NCBI RefSeq assembly: GCF_027923465.1
Contig: NZ_BRLB01000009.1
Location: 1-64,000 of the forward strand
Reading direction: 5' to 3'
Length of the DNA: 64,000 nucleotides
DNA from: Vallitalea longa
GTDB taxonomy: Bacteria; Bacillota; Clostridia; Lachnospirales; Vallitaleaceae
In this document: positions 7,656-17,336 of the stretch, piece after piece
Layout: every line of letters starts with the position of its first letter
How positions within the stretch are numbered: position 1 is the stretch's first letter
Made by a program: the position numbers and the translations under genes
Notes under the pieces: model-generated
What the model was told of the DNA's origin: nothing
The model's database searches: none
What the model saw: the letters and a program-made list of their open reading frames with translations, nothing else

Positions 7656-9461
7656 TTATATTGATGCTTTGGGTAAAATAATCTTAACTATTGTACCTGT
7701 GCCTTTGGTACTGTCAACCTCTACTCTATACTCATTACCGTATTTGATTTTTATACGTTTGTTGACATTAATTAGTGCTATACCATTTCCCTTTTGGGAT
7801 AAGTCAAAAGTTCTGTTTAATTCATTATCCGAATTCAATCTTTCCCTTAACTTTGTTAATGATTCTTCTGTCATTCCTACACCATTATCTTTTATTAAGA
7901 ATATCACATTATCTTCCGTAATAGAACTTGTTATTTCTATAGTAGTCGTCTCTTTCTTTGCTTCACAACCATGTATTACTGAATTTTCAACTACAGGTTG
8001 TAAGAGAAGTGCAGGGATAATGTAATCGTTAAGGCTGTCATCAATATCTATTATATAACGTAACCTATCGTTGAATCTGTTTTTCTGTATTGTTAAATAG
8101 GCATCTAATAATTGCAATTCAACAGATACTTTAACTTCTTGATCCATATGAGTGAGACCTCTTAATATGATACTGAGTTTATTGATGGTTGTAACTGCTT
8201 GTGTCAAGTTGTTGCATTGGACTAACATGCTAATCATGTTCAAGGTATTATATATAAAATGAGGCTGTATCTGATTGAAAAGAGTGTTTATCTGTGCTTC
8301 TTTTTGAAGATATTTCGCTTCATATATCTGATGAACCAGTGTATTGTTTTCTTCAAACATTTTATTCAGCTCACTGACCATTTTGTTTAGTGAATTGGAC
8401 AGATACCCTAGTTCGTCATTAGTCTTTATGGGAAAAACTACATTTAAATTACCATCTTGGATTTTATGTATATTGGTAATAATATTATTTAGTGGTCTAA
8501 GGGACATTTTAAGATAGAATATTATCAATATCAATGAAATCAAAAAACATATGAGTGCAATAATAAATGCACTATTCCTCACATCAAGTATTTTTTTATT
8601 TATAGTTGATAACGAAGTTACACCAATTACGGACCAATTGGCATAATCAATAACTTTTTTATTGATAAGATATTTATTGTTATCATATGATGCAGTGGTA
8701 TAGGGTGATTTACTGTCGTTAGTTTTTTCAATCATACCATGGATGTTATTGCAATCTAAATGAGGTACATTAGAAAAAATTACATGCTCATTATTATCTA
8801 CAATTATGATACCACCATCTTTTCCCAGATCAACTTTATTGCATATGTCACTGATCCCAGAATAATTCGCATCAACTTTTATTACACCAAGTATCTTATC
8901 GGTATTTCTGGTACTTCTTACAATACTTACAATAGAAAAAACTATATTCTTAGGATTTTTAATAATCTGTTCCAGATGTGCTGTAACAAATATGGGTTTC
9001 TTCTTATCCATAGCTTCCTGATACCATGGATATTCAGTAAAATCTTGATTAGGTTTTATACTTGAAGTTATACGTTCCCCTTTATATATTTCATCAGTCA
9101 ATATGAAAACCCTAATAATATCTTTTCTTGGAATTATAAGGATCTGCTCTAAGAAGTCTTCTATAGTTCTAGTTCTATAGAGAGATTTCAGGTCAGAATC
9201 ATCTATTGATTTATCTAAAGCATCCATTACATCCTGATCATAATATGGAGACAAAGATAATCTATAAAGGTCATCTAAATATGTTTCAATATTGAGTGAG
9301 GTTAATTCAATAATCTGCTGAGCTTTTTCAGATGATTGCTCCATAATACTGATACTGTATTTGTTATAAGAGGATATGGATATAAATAAAATTGCTATTA
9401 ACGTTAATATTGCTGTACATATAAATAATTTTAAAGAGAAAGACCGTCTAATCTTATGCAT
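7656..9461 (-). CDS. YesM-like sensor histidine kinase
   Basis: The 601-residue protein has one membrane helix near 9-30, an extracellular sensor region of about 250 residues resembling a dCache domain, a second helix near 291-315, and a HAMP region. The His_kinase domain has QIQPHFIYNTLN, placing the phosphorylated His at residue 401. The ATPase part has DNGVGM and a GNGIALINVNKR glycine loop. The start has AGGAG at normal distance. It is the first gene of the operon with the YesN-like regulator and is transcribed away from the binding-protein gene, the usual arrangement for carbohydrate sensing. Confidence 0.9.
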   Translation of the reverse strand: MHKIRRSFSLKLFICTAILTLIAILFISISSYNKYSISIMEQSSEKAQQIIELTSLNIETYLDDLYRLSLSPYYDQDVMDALDKSIDDSDLKSLYRTRTIEDFLEQILIIPRKDIIRVFILTDEIYKGERITSSIKPNQDFTEYPWYQEAMDKKKPIFVTAHLEQIIKNPKNIVFSIVSIVRSTRNTDKILGVIKVDANYSGISDICNKVDLGKDGGIIIVDNNEHVIFSNVPHLDCNNIHGMIEKTNDSKSPYTTASYDNNKYLINKKVIDYANWSVIGVTSLSTINKKILDVRNSAFIIALICFLISLILIIFYLKMSLRPLNNIITNIHKIQDGNLNVVFPIKTNDELGYLSNSLNKMVSELNKMFEENNTLVHQIYEAKYLQKEAQINTLFNQIQPHFIYNTLNMISMLVQCNNLTQAVTTINKLSIILRGLTHMDQEVKVSVELQLLDAYLTIQKNRFNDRLRYIIDIDDSLNDYIIPALLLQPVVENSVIHGCEAKKETTTIEITSSITEDNVIFLIKDNGVGMTEESLTKLRERLNSDNELNRTFDLSQKGNGIALINVNKRIKIKYGNEYRVEVDSTKGTGTIVKIILPKASI

Positions 9462-9667
9462 TTTATTATACTCCTACCTTTATTGTTAAATAAATTGCTA
9501 AAGATATTATACCACATTTAATGTATTTGGTTATTTTATATAAAAAAAACATACCATAATCCAAAATTTAGGGTATTTATTTATTTGCCCAGTGGTTATA
9601 CAATACAATTGTAGTAACTGTTACGGAAATATTTCCAAAAAATTATTAGAAAACGGGGGATTACAAA
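9462..9667. promoter_or_regulatory. Divergent control region between kinase and sugar-binding protein
   Basis: This 206-base AT-rich region must hold promoters for both directions. A perfect 12-bp palindrome, GGAAATATTTCC, lies at 9625-9636, shortly before the binding-protein start (ribosome site CGGGGG). It is a candidate regulator site, but no assigned consensus supports a specific protein. Confidence 0.4.
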
Positions 9668-11020
9668 ATGAAGAAGATCATATCTATTTTATTAGTAATA
9701 ATGACGATTTCATTATTTACTGGATGTAGTACCAAAGAAAAAGATGAAGCTGTTGATAAAACAACTGTGGAAGAAAAGAATTCCACAGAAGATACAGATG
9801 AAGCTAAACCCGCTGCAAAAGATGAAGTTGTACATATCAAATTATTTACAGGAAAAGTTGAGACAGTAGATTTGATGAATGAAATTATTGATGAGTTTAA
9901 TGGGTTACATCCTAATATCGTAGTTGAACAAGAATTCCAAAAAGACGCAAGTAACGTAATAAAAGTAAAATTTGCTTCTGATGATGTACCAGATATAACT
10001 ACTGTAGTTACACAAGAATATATTGATCAGGGTAAATACATTGATCTATCCAACGAGAAATGGTGGGATCGTATTCAACCTGCAATAAAAGATATGTGTA
10101 CAGACGTTAAGAGCGGTAAGCAATATAGAGTTGCAAGTAACATGACTATGGCAGGATTATTCTACAATAAAGCAATATTTGATGAACTTGGTATCGATGA
10201 AGCAAGAACATGGAAAGATTTTGAAGGAGATTTAGCTAAGATTAAGGAAAGTAAAGCAGATGTTGTTCCTCTATTCATGGCAGGTAAAGATTCTTGGACA
10301 TTAGGACATTTAATTGAATTTGTAGCACATGGAGTGATTAAGCAGACATATGGTGTTACAGAATCAAAAAAAGCATTCTTAGCCAATGATGATTCAAAAC
10401 TTCAATTTGGTGCTGAAGGTGGACCAATGGATAGTTTTGCCTCTGTTATCTTAAGTGGAAAAGATAAAAAGCTATTCAATGATGATTTTCTAACTGCAAC
10501 TTATGACAATCAAGTGGAAATGTTTGCAAATGGTGAAGCTGCGATCATCAGTCAAGGTATGTGGGCGTTAAGCAATATAATAGAAAAAAATCCTGATATG
10601 GCAGAAAAAATTGGATTTATGCCATATCCTGCAATAACTGATTCAACAGAGCCTGTTATTTTAAGTGCTGAAGATTCAGCTTATGCTATTACTGCTGCTA
10701 CTAAGCATCAAAAAGAAGCAAAAGAATTCTTAGATTATTTATTTGAATCAAAGAATCTAAAAAAATATAGTGAATCCATAAAATCACCATGTGCATTTAA
10801 GGATGTTGATGCTGATTGGGGTCCTATCAAGGAGCAAGTCAACAATGCATTAAGTAATGGTGTTAATATAGGATTTACTAATGAATGCCCATCAGGATTT
10901 TCGGGTGATGATGCAGGAAGAATGGTTCAAGAATTATATGCTGGACAATATAAAGCTACTATAGATTTTGCTAAAGCATATAAAGAGGTATGGGATAAGG
11001 CTTGGAATGCATCTAACTAG
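9668..11020 (+). CDS. ABC transporter sugar-binding lipoprotein
   Basis: The 450-residue protein has a lipoprotein signal ending LFTGC, with Cys20 as the lipidated residue, then an acidic Lys/Glu-rich linker and a family 1 extracellular solute-binding fold. Recognisable parts are LFTGKVETVDLMNEIIDEFN near the start of the mature domain, AGLFYNKAIFDELG, and GEAAIISQGMW. It captures an oligosaccharide outside the cell for the two permeases downstream. The linked GH66 enzyme suggests isomalto-oligosaccharides. No ATPase gene is adjacent, as usual for this class, which shares an MsmK-type ATPase encoded elsewhere. Confidence 0.92.
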   Translation: MKKIISILLVIMTISLFTGCSTKEKDEAVDKTTVEEKNSTEDTDEAKPAAKDEVVHIKLFTGKVETVDLMNEIIDEFNGLHPNIVVEQEFQKDASNVIKVKFASDDVPDITTVVTQEYIDQGKYIDLSNEKWWDRIQPAIKDMCTDVKSGKQYRVASNMTMAGLFYNKAIFDELGIDEARTWKDFEGDLAKIKESKADVVPLFMAGKDSWTLGHLIEFVAHGVIKQTYGVTESKKAFLANDDSKLQFGAEGGPMDSFASVILSGKDKKLFNDDFLTATYDNQVEMFANGEAAIISQGMWALSNIIEKNPDMAEKIGFMPYPAITDSTEPVILSAEDSAYAITAATKHQKEAKEFLDYLFESKNLKKYSESIKSPCAFKDVDADWGPIKEQVNNALSNGVNIGFTNECPSGFSGDDAGRMVQELYAGQYKATIDFAKAYKEVWDKAWNASN

Positions 11021-11036
11021 TTCATAGTATATTTTA

Positions 11037-11075
11037 GGGGCTGCCTATTATAGTTATATTCTAGTCAGCTCCTTT
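11037..11075 (+). terminator. Hairpin between binding-protein and permease genes
   Basis: GGGGCTG (11037-11043) pairs with CAGCTCC (11066-11072) with one G-U pair, extended by CTA/TAG after a mismatch, and followed by TTTATT. A leaky terminator here would give more binding protein than permease. Confidence 0.6.
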
Positions 11076-11154
11076 ATTATATCTAGATATGGTTGGTGAA
11101 ATAACTAGACAATAAGATAGTATATGAGTTTATTAAATATGGAGTGATGACGGA

Positions 11155-12036
11155 GTGTTTTTAAGAAATAAGATAGTTTCCAAATTACATAATTTTATGA
11201 TATTACCAGCGTTCATATTATTCTTTATATTCTTTATTTATCCATTGATAAAAGGTATTGGATTAAGTTTAACAGATTATGACGGAATGACAAAGGCTAA
11301 TTTTATAGGATTAAAGAATTTTGTTGATTTCTTTCATGATAGTAGGGCGAAAAATGACGTGATCAATACAGTGCTTTTTGCTTTGGGGAGTGCTCCTCTA
11401 TTAAATATATTCGGCTTTTTATATGCCCTACTCTTGGATAGTAAATTCAAAGGTAAGAGTATTGCAAGAACGATTATTTATCTACCAGCAGTAGTAAGTC
11501 CGTTGATTATGGGGTATATATGGTATTTTATATTACAGCCTCAAAGAGGATTTTTATTTTCGACTCTTGCCAGATTAGGTCTTGACCTAACTAATTTCAA
11601 TTGGTTAGGAAACAGATATATGGCTTTGTGGGTTATCATTGTAGTTAATGTTTGGCAGTTTGTAGGTATGACAATGGTAGTTTATTTGGCAGGATTACAG
11701 TCAATACCAGAAGAAATGCATGAAGCAGGAAAAATTGATGGAGCTACATATTGGCAGAGAATCAGATATATAGTGTTACCTATGATGATTCAACCTATCA
11801 AGATTAATGTTACTACTAATATAATAGGATCATTATCAGTTTTTGAAATAATTATGGCTTTAACAGATGGAGGTCCTGGATATAGTACAGAATCGTTAAG
11901 TATTTATATCATGAGAATGTGTTATGGTAGTTCTACAGGATATTCAACAGCTGTTGCAATCATCTTATTCTTGATTATTCTGCTCCCTGTTTTGATATCA
12001 CTGAAGCTGATGAAATCAAAAGAATATGACGTGTGA
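11155..12036 (+). CDS. ABC sugar transporter permease, MalF-type
   Basis: The 293-residue membrane protein has six predicted helices and the permease EAA loop, EAGKIDGATYWQRIRYIVLPMM region at about 186-207, which contacts the ATPase. It starts with GTG at 11155; GGAG lies about ten bases upstream, and the nearby ATG at 11147 runs quickly into a stop. It pairs with the next permease, whose start is 14 bases downstream, to form the heterodimeric channel. Confidence 0.92.
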   Translation: MFLRNKIVSKLHNFMILPAFILFFIFFIYPLIKGIGLSLTDYDGMTKANFIGLKNFVDFFHDSRAKNDVINTVLFALGSAPLLNIFGFLYALLLDSKFKGKSIARTIIYLPAVVSPLIMGYIWYFILQPQRGFLFSTLARLGLDLTNFNWLGNRYMALWVIIVVNVWQFVGMTMVVYLAGLQSIPEEMHEAGKIDGATYWQRIRYIVLPMMIQPIKINVTTNIIGSLSVFEIIMALTDGGPGYSTESLSIYIMRMCYGSSTGYSTAVAIILFLIILLPVLISLKLMKSKEYDV

Positions 12037-12049
12037 GGGGGCGGTACAG

Positions 12050-12862
12050 ATGAGAAAATTTTTAAAGATAATAGCAATTCTATTGATAACTTTACTTGCG
12101 TTATTTCCATTTTATATACTGAGCTTGTTGGCTTTTACACCATCATCTATGAATTTTGCAAAAGAATTGATACTTCTTCCAAAAGGATATATTGAAAATT
12201 TTGGTGCTGCATGGGAAAAGGCTAAAATGGGACGTTCTATCCTGAACTCATTGATTATTACTCTAGGAGCTGTAACAGTTATCGTATCATTCGCTAGTAT
12301 GGCAGGATATGCTATAGCCAGAGTAAAAAATAAGGTGAATAGATTGATATTCTATTTGATGCTTGGATGTATGATGATTCCAGGAATCATTAATACAGTT
12401 CCTCTATACACTTTAATGATAAAAATTGGTGGAATCAATACACATTGGGCTATGATACTAGTCTGTGCGGCTAATGCATTACCATTCTCAGTGTTCTTGT
12501 ATACAGGATTCATTAGAGGATTACCACTGAATATTGAAGAAGCTGCAATTATTGATGGTTGTACTAAGATAGGTTCTTTCTGGAGAATAGTGTTCCCTAT
12601 ATTGAAACCTGTTACGTCAGCTATCATAATCATAAATGGATTGAATATATGGAATAACTACGCTCAAGCAGTATTTTTCCTTCAGAAGCAATCAATGCGT
12701 ACCATTCCTCTTGCCATTTCCATGTTCTATCAACAGTATGGCGCTAAATGGCATTTGATGGCAGCCGCAGCGATGATTGGGTTGGCACCAGCAGTTGTAA
12801 TATTTATTATTTTCCAAAAGTATTTTATTAAAGGGATTACAGCAGGATCAGTGAAAGGGTAA
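12050..12862 (+). CDS. ABC sugar transporter permease, MalG-type
   Basis: The 270-residue protein begins MRKFLKIIAILLITLLALFP and has six predicted helices. The EAA loop reads EEAAIIDGCTKIGSFWRIVFPIL. I chose the ATG at 12050 because GAGGGG lies ten bases upstream; an in-frame ATG at 12026 falls inside the preceding permease gene and has no ribosome site. It forms the second half of the oligosaccharide channel with the MalF-type partner. Confidence 0.92.
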   Translation: MRKFLKIIAILLITLLALFPFYILSLLAFTPSSMNFAKELILLPKGYIENFGAAWEKAKMGRSILNSLIITLGAVTVIVSFASMAGYAIARVKNKVNRLIFYLMLGCMMIPGIINTVPLYTLMIKIGGINTHWAMILVCAANALPFSVFLYTGFIRGLPLNIEEAAIIDGCTKIGSFWRIVFPILKPVTSAIIIINGLNIWNNYAQAVFFLQKQSMRTIPLAISMFYQQYGAKWHLMAAAAMIGLAPAVVIFIIFQKYFIKGITAGSVKG

Positions 12863-12922
12863 AAATCATTAGAAAATAAGTTGTTATGTACTGACAGAAG
12901 ACAGAAAATATGAAAAGGTGAT

Positions 12923-14590
12923 ATGATGAGAAAATGGATTAAGGATATTTATACAGGTAAAGCTCAATATTTGGAAGGCGAAACTATAGAAATAATTATA
13001 GAGTGGAAAAAGGATATTGTTCCTAAAGATATAGATATATTATTAGTGGTTATGCATTTGGATAAGAAATATTTATCAATAAATAAGACTATTGATACTA
13101 CAAATGAAATATCAACTATCATTCTTGATCCTATAGAAAAAGGTGGTTATGGTGTAGATGTATATGTCAATGAATGTAAGGAATCTTTGTATATCGATTC
13201 AACTGCTTTTGATGTAGCAGGAAGTCACAAGGATTCTCCAAGGTATGGTTTCCTAAGTGAATTTGGGGCAAAGGATGAATTGGATGATGGAGATATTTTA
13301 TCTATGAAAAAGCTTCATATAAATATGGTTCAATTCTATGACTGGATGTATAGGCATCATAATCTGGTGAGTGAAGATGATATTTATATTGATCTGATGG
13401 GTAAGAAAATATCTTCAAGAGCTGTTAGAAATAAAATTATGCTTTGTCATGAACATGGTATGAAGGCAATTGCTTATGGTGCTGTTTATGCAGCCGGTAG
13501 AGATTTTTATCAGGAAAATAAGGAGCAGGCATTATTTGGTAGTAATATGAAACCTATATCATTTATTGATAAGTTCATTATCATGAATATAGAAGAAAAA
13601 TCTTCATGGCATAAACATATTATTAATGAGTATATGAGAGCTATTGAAAGTTTGGATTTTGATGGTATCCATATGGATACCTATGGTTATCCCAAGAAAG
13701 GGATTAGTTTATTAGATGGAAAACATGTAGTTAATATGGAAGAAGAATTTCCTATATTGATTAATAATACTAAGAAAGAATTAAGCAGGATAAAAAAGGA
13801 TGTTACATTGATTTTTAATAATGTGGGTAATTGGCCTGTGGGTGCAACTACTTGTGCTGACCAAGATATGGTGTATATAGAAGTATGGGATCCTTATAGC
13901 AGTTATAGTCATATTCAGTCAATAATTAAGGATGCAAGAGAACAGACTGATAAACCTATAATTTTAGCGGCTTATTTGAAGCCTTTTAGAGATGAAGGTG
14001 AAAAGGCTGGAGCTTATGCATTGAAAATATTAACGGCCACTATAATTGCAAATGGGGCGTATCATCTGATATTAGGGGAAAATCAAGGTGTACTTACTCA
14101 GGGATATTATGTGGATTATTCAAAAATAAGTGACAGGTTATTTAATGAGATTAGAAAATATTATGATTTTATGATTAGGTATTGTGATTTGTTTTATGAT
14201 AAAGAACTCACTGATGTTTCTATGACACATGCTTATGGGGATAACATGGAGTATGTTTTTCAGGGTGATGATTTTAGTGCATGTGGTGAGAGGGATAAGA
14301 TATGGACTATTATAAGAGAGAGTGAAGATGTTAAGTTGATTTCTCTTATTAATTTAAAGGGTAATGATGAGATATGGAATAGAGGGAAAAGAGAGCCTAG
14401 GGTTAATGATAGTGTTATGATAAGGATTCAGCTGGTGAAAGATGTCAGCAAGGTTTTGGTTTGTTCGCCGGAAGGGATTAGATGTAAGGATGGAAATTAT
14501 TCTGTTGTAGAAGGTGAGAGAGGTAATGAATTGGTGATTGAATTGGAGGAGTTGGATTTGTGGACTGTTGTGGTGGTTAAGGTTAAGTAG
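12923..14590 (+). CDS. GH66 family enzyme (dextranase / isomalto-oligosaccharide-acting), intracellular
   Basis: The 555-residue protein matches glycoside hydrolase family 66: YGFLSEFG, then HINMVQFYDWMYRHH, then GIHMDTYGYP and VYIEVWDPY. Asp252 (in HMDTYG) and Glu320 (in YIEVWD) are 68 residues apart, the same spacing as the catalytic Asp385/Glu453 pair of the Streptococcus mutans dextranase. There is no signal peptide and no cell-wall anchor, unlike secreted dextranases, so it probably cleaves imported alpha-1,6-glucans in the cytoplasm. The ATG at 12926 is an equally good start. The 3' end becomes noticeably richer in GG and GTG codons than the rest. Confidence 0.85.
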   Translation: MMRKWIKDIYTGKAQYLEGETIEIIIEWKKDIVPKDIDILLVVMHLDKKYLSINKTIDTTNEISTIILDPIEKGGYGVDVYVNECKESLYIDSTAFDVAGSHKDSPRYGFLSEFGAKDELDDGDILSMKKLHINMVQFYDWMYRHHNLVSEDDIYIDLMGKKISSRAVRNKIMLCHEHGMKAIAYGAVYAAGRDFYQENKEQALFGSNMKPISFIDKFIIMNIEEKSSWHKHIINEYMRAIESLDFDGIHMDTYGYPKKGISLLDGKHVVNMEEEFPILINNTKKELSRIKKDVTLIFNNVGNWPVGATTCADQDMVYIEVWDPYSSYSHIQSIIKDAREQTDKPIILAAYLKPFRDEGEKAGAYALKILTATIIANGAYHLILGENQGVLTQGYYVDYSKISDRLFNEIRKYYDFMIRYCDLFYDKELTDVSMTHAYGDNMEYVFQGDDFSACGERDKIWTIIRESEDVKLISLINLKGNDEIWNRGKREPRVNDSVMIRIQLVKDVSKVLVCSPEGIRCKDGNYSVVEGERGNELVIELEELDLWTVVVVKVK

Positions 14591-14947
14591 GGATGTAATA
14601 TTGAAGGCTATTTTTGTATGATGTACTGTGAGGATGGTGAATTAACCACTTTAGATAGGTAGTTCAAAAGAGAAGGTTACTTTGTTAATATAGGAAGTAA
14701 CCTTCTCTATTTTATAAATTTATAAGGTCCATTTTAATTTTTTTATTACGATGTAACGGAAAAAATATTAATAGAAAGGGGTTTAAACGGATCTTATAGA
14801 TTTCTAATAAATAAATGAATACCATTAATATAAATGGTAAATATTATTTATTATATTATAATAAAAATAATCTATTAGTTCAATAATAACTTATAGATTC
14901 ATTAAACATATAGGTTATTCTTGATATATTTTAGTAGGGTGAAAAAA
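14591..14947. other. Intergenic region with terminator and palindrome
   Basis: This stretch holds the terminator of the sugar operon (14669-14714), then very AT-rich sequence with a 7-bp inverted repeat, TACCATT (14820-14826) and AATGGTA (14833-14839). The repeat lies about 110 bases before the XRE regulator and is a candidate operator. No gene was seen here. Confidence 0.5.
14669..14714 (+). terminator. Rho-independent terminator of the sugar operon
   Basis: AGAGAAGGTTACTT (14669-14682) pairs perfectly with AAGTAACCTTCTCT (14695-14708), followed by ATTTTAT. Confidence 0.8.
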
Positions 14948-15268
14948 ATGATTGATTATAAGATTATTGGTAAGAGAATTAAAGAGAGTAGAAAATCGGT
15001 AAACATGACACAAGAAAAAGTTTCGGAAATATTAGGAGTATCTCCAGAATATGTTAGTAGGATAGAAACAGGAGCAGCCAAGCTAAACTTGGAGATGCTT
15101 GTTAAAATGAGCGATATTCTAGATCTTTCTCCTGCTTATTTATTGACAGGGATAAATACAAAATCTAGTGACTATCTGAATCCCGAAATTACTGCATTAC
15201 TTAGAGAGTGTCCACCAGAAAAGATTAATGCGATAACTGAGATGATAAAGATTATTGTGGATTTGTAG
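14948..15268 (+). CDS. XRE-family helix-turn-helix regulator
   Basis: The 106-residue protein has a Cro/C1-type DNA-binding domain at about 6-62 (IGKRIKESRKSVNMTQEKVS, then GVSPEYVSRIETG) and a short helical C-terminus (TALLRECPPEKINAITEMIKII) likely used for dimerisation. I chose the ATG at 14948, preceded by AGGGTG; a TTG 27 bases upstream has no site. It may control itself or the ABC-F gene 120 bases downstream. Confidence 0.85.
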   Translation: MIDYKIIGKRIKESRKSVNMTQEKVSEILGVSPEYVSRIETGAAKLNLEMLVKMSDILDLSPAYLLTGINTKSSDYLNPEITALLRECPPEKINAITEMIKIIVDL

Positions 15269-15302
15269 AATTATAAGTCAATCTATAATTATTACAACAT
15301 GG

Positions 15303-15332
15303 TTGAGTAAATTAAAAAGATTATGGTATAAT
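15303..15332 (+). promoter_or_regulatory. Promoter of the ABC-F gene
   Basis: TTGAGT (15303-15308) and TATAAT (15327-15332) are separated by 18 bases, with an extended -10 TGG directly before the TATAAT. Confidence 0.65.
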
Positions 15333-15391
15333 CAGATAAACCATATGAACAAGTTAATTACAGATATGATTATAGATAGGTAGGTATAAAC

Positions 15392-17308
15392 ATGAATATA
15401 TTATCAGCGGAGAATCTAACCAAAAGTTATTCAGAAAAGACTTTATTCGAAAATATATCATTTGGAATAGATGATAATGACAAAATAGGACTTATAGGTG
15501 TTAATGGTACAGGTAAATCAACTTTATTGAAAACTCTTGTAGGAGTAGAATCCCTTGATGAAGGGCAAATAGCAGTAGGTAGAGAAGTAAAGATTCAATA
15601 TCTATCACAAACACCTGATTATGACAGTAATGAAACTGTACTAGAGCATATATTTAAAGGTGAAAGTCAAGAAATGAAATTAATCCGAGAATATGAATTA
15701 GTAGTGCAAAAGCTTGAAAATGACTATGATAATATTGAATTGCAGGATGAGTTAACTAAATTGAACATTAAAATGGATGCTCTTGATGCATGGAAAATGG
15801 AAAGCGAAGCCAAAAGTATTCTAACAAGATTGGGTATAAACAATTTTAGGTCCAAAATGGGAACACTATCAGGTGGACAGAGAAAAAGGGTTGCACTGGC
15901 TGGTGTATTGATTCAACCGGCAGAGTTACTTATTCTTGATGAGCCTACTAACCATATAGATGATAATCTGATTGAATGGCTTGAGAGTTTTTTGAATAAT
16001 CGTAAAGGCGCACTTTTAATGATAACACATGATAGATATTTTTTGGATAGGGTTACTAATAGGATATTAGAGCTTGATGAAGGTAAATTATATTCGTATA
16101 TAGGTAATTATAGTGTTTTCTTGGAAAAGAAAGCCGAGCGTGAGCAGGAAGTTGTAAATAAAGAATTAAAAAGAAGAAATATCTTTCGAAATGAATTGGA
16201 ATGGATAAAAAGAGGAGCAAGAGCTAGATCAACTAAGCAAAAAGCTAGAATAGACAGATTTCAACAGTTAAAAGAATCAAAAGTCGATTTGAGAGAACAA
16301 AATATGGATATGACTGTAGGTTCAAGGAGGTTAGGTAAGAAAATAATTAATATTGATAATGTAACCAAAAGCTTTGAAAGTAATACCATCATAAAAGATT
16401 TTGAATATACAGTCCTTAGAGATGATAGAATAGGAATAATTGGTGCTAATGGAATGGGAAAATCCACATTACTTAATCTTATTGATGGTAGATTAACTCC
16501 TGATAGTGGAAATATAGATATAGGTGAAACTGTAGTCATAGGATATTATTCTCAGGAAAATTTTGAAATGGACGAGAGTTTACAAGTTATTGAATATATT
16601 AAGGAAGTCGCAGAATATATTACTGCTGGGGATAACAATAAAATAACAGCTTCACAAATGTTAGAGAGATTTTTGTTTTCCAAGGAAATGCAATATACTT
16701 ATATTAATCGTCTTTCCGGAGGAGAAAAAAGAAGATTATATCTACTTAGAGTATTGATGGAGAATCCTAATATCCTATTGTTGGATGAGCCCACGAATGA
16801 TTTAGATGTACAGACACTTACTATATTAGAAGAATATATTCAGAACTTTAATGGAGCAGTAATTACAGTATCTCATGATAGGTATTTTTTAGACAAGATT
16901 TGTGATAAATTATTTGTTTTCATGGGAGAAGGGCAAATAAAGCAATTTACAGGTAATTATACTAGTTATATAAAAATTAATCCCAATGTAGCGATGAATA
17001 GTAATGATAAAGATAATGATGATAAAGTAAAAGTCGATACGAAATCTAATTATAAACAAAGAGAAAGAACGCCAAAATTCACTTATAAAGAAAAATTAGA
17101 ATATGAAAAAATTGATGGCAACATCGAAAAGACTGAGAAGAAGATTAGTGAAATAGAAGAAAAAATAGGTAAGGCTGGTAGTGATTTTGTTAGGTTACAG
17201 GAACTTACTGAAGAAAAAGAAAAATTGGAAGATGATCTAGAAAATTTAATGGACAGATGGGAATATCTTAACGAATTAGCTGAAAAGATAGAACAATATA
17301 AAAAATAG
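15392..17308 (+). CDS. uup: ABC-F family ATPase, Uup-like
   Basis: The 638-residue protein has two ATP-binding cassettes and no membrane helices. Walker A motifs are GVNGTGKST and GANGMGKST, signatures are LSGGQRKR and LSGGEKRR, and both Walker B motifs end in catalytic Glu (LLILDEPTNHID and ILLLDEPTNDLD). The linker has the charged ABC_tran_Xtn helix pair, and residues 545-638 form a coiled coil typical of Uup. ABC-F proteins act on ribosomes; Uup members have also been linked to precise transposon excision. Antibiotic-resistance ABC-F proteins usually lack this long coiled-coil tail. Confidence 0.88.
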   Translation: MNILSAENLTKSYSEKTLFENISFGIDDNDKIGLIGVNGTGKSTLLKTLVGVESLDEGQIAVGREVKIQYLSQTPDYDSNETVLEHIFKGESQEMKLIREYELVVQKLENDYDNIELQDELTKLNIKMDALDAWKMESEAKSILTRLGINNFRSKMGTLSGGQRKRVALAGVLIQPAELLILDEPTNHIDDNLIEWLESFLNNRKGALLMITHDRYFLDRVTNRILELDEGKLYSYIGNYSVFLEKKAEREQEVVNKELKRRNIFRNELEWIKRGARARSTKQKARIDRFQQLKESKVDLREQNMDMTVGSRRLGKKIINIDNVTKSFESNTIIKDFEYTVLRDDRIGIIGANGMGKSTLLNLIDGRLTPDSGNIDIGETVVIGYYSQENFEMDESLQVIEYIKEVAEYITAGDNNKITASQMLERFLFSKEMQYTYINRLSGGEKRRLYLLRVLMENPNILLLDEPTNDLDVQTLTILEEYIQNFNGAVITVSHDRYFLDKICDKLFVFMGEGQIKQFTGNYTSYIKINPNVAMNSNDKDNDDKVKVDTKSNYKQRERTPKFTYKEKLEYEKIDGNIEKTEKKISEIEEKIGKAGSDFVRLQELTEEKEKLEDDLENLMDRWEYLNELAEKIEQYKK

Positions 17309-17336
17309 TCTATGTATCAGTTAGGAGTTTATATCT

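Noticed and set aside
15392-17308. ABC-F gene as an antibiotic-resistance factor
   Set aside because: The long C-terminal coiled coil and overall length match Uup, a general ribosome-linked ABC-F type, not the resistance subgroups.
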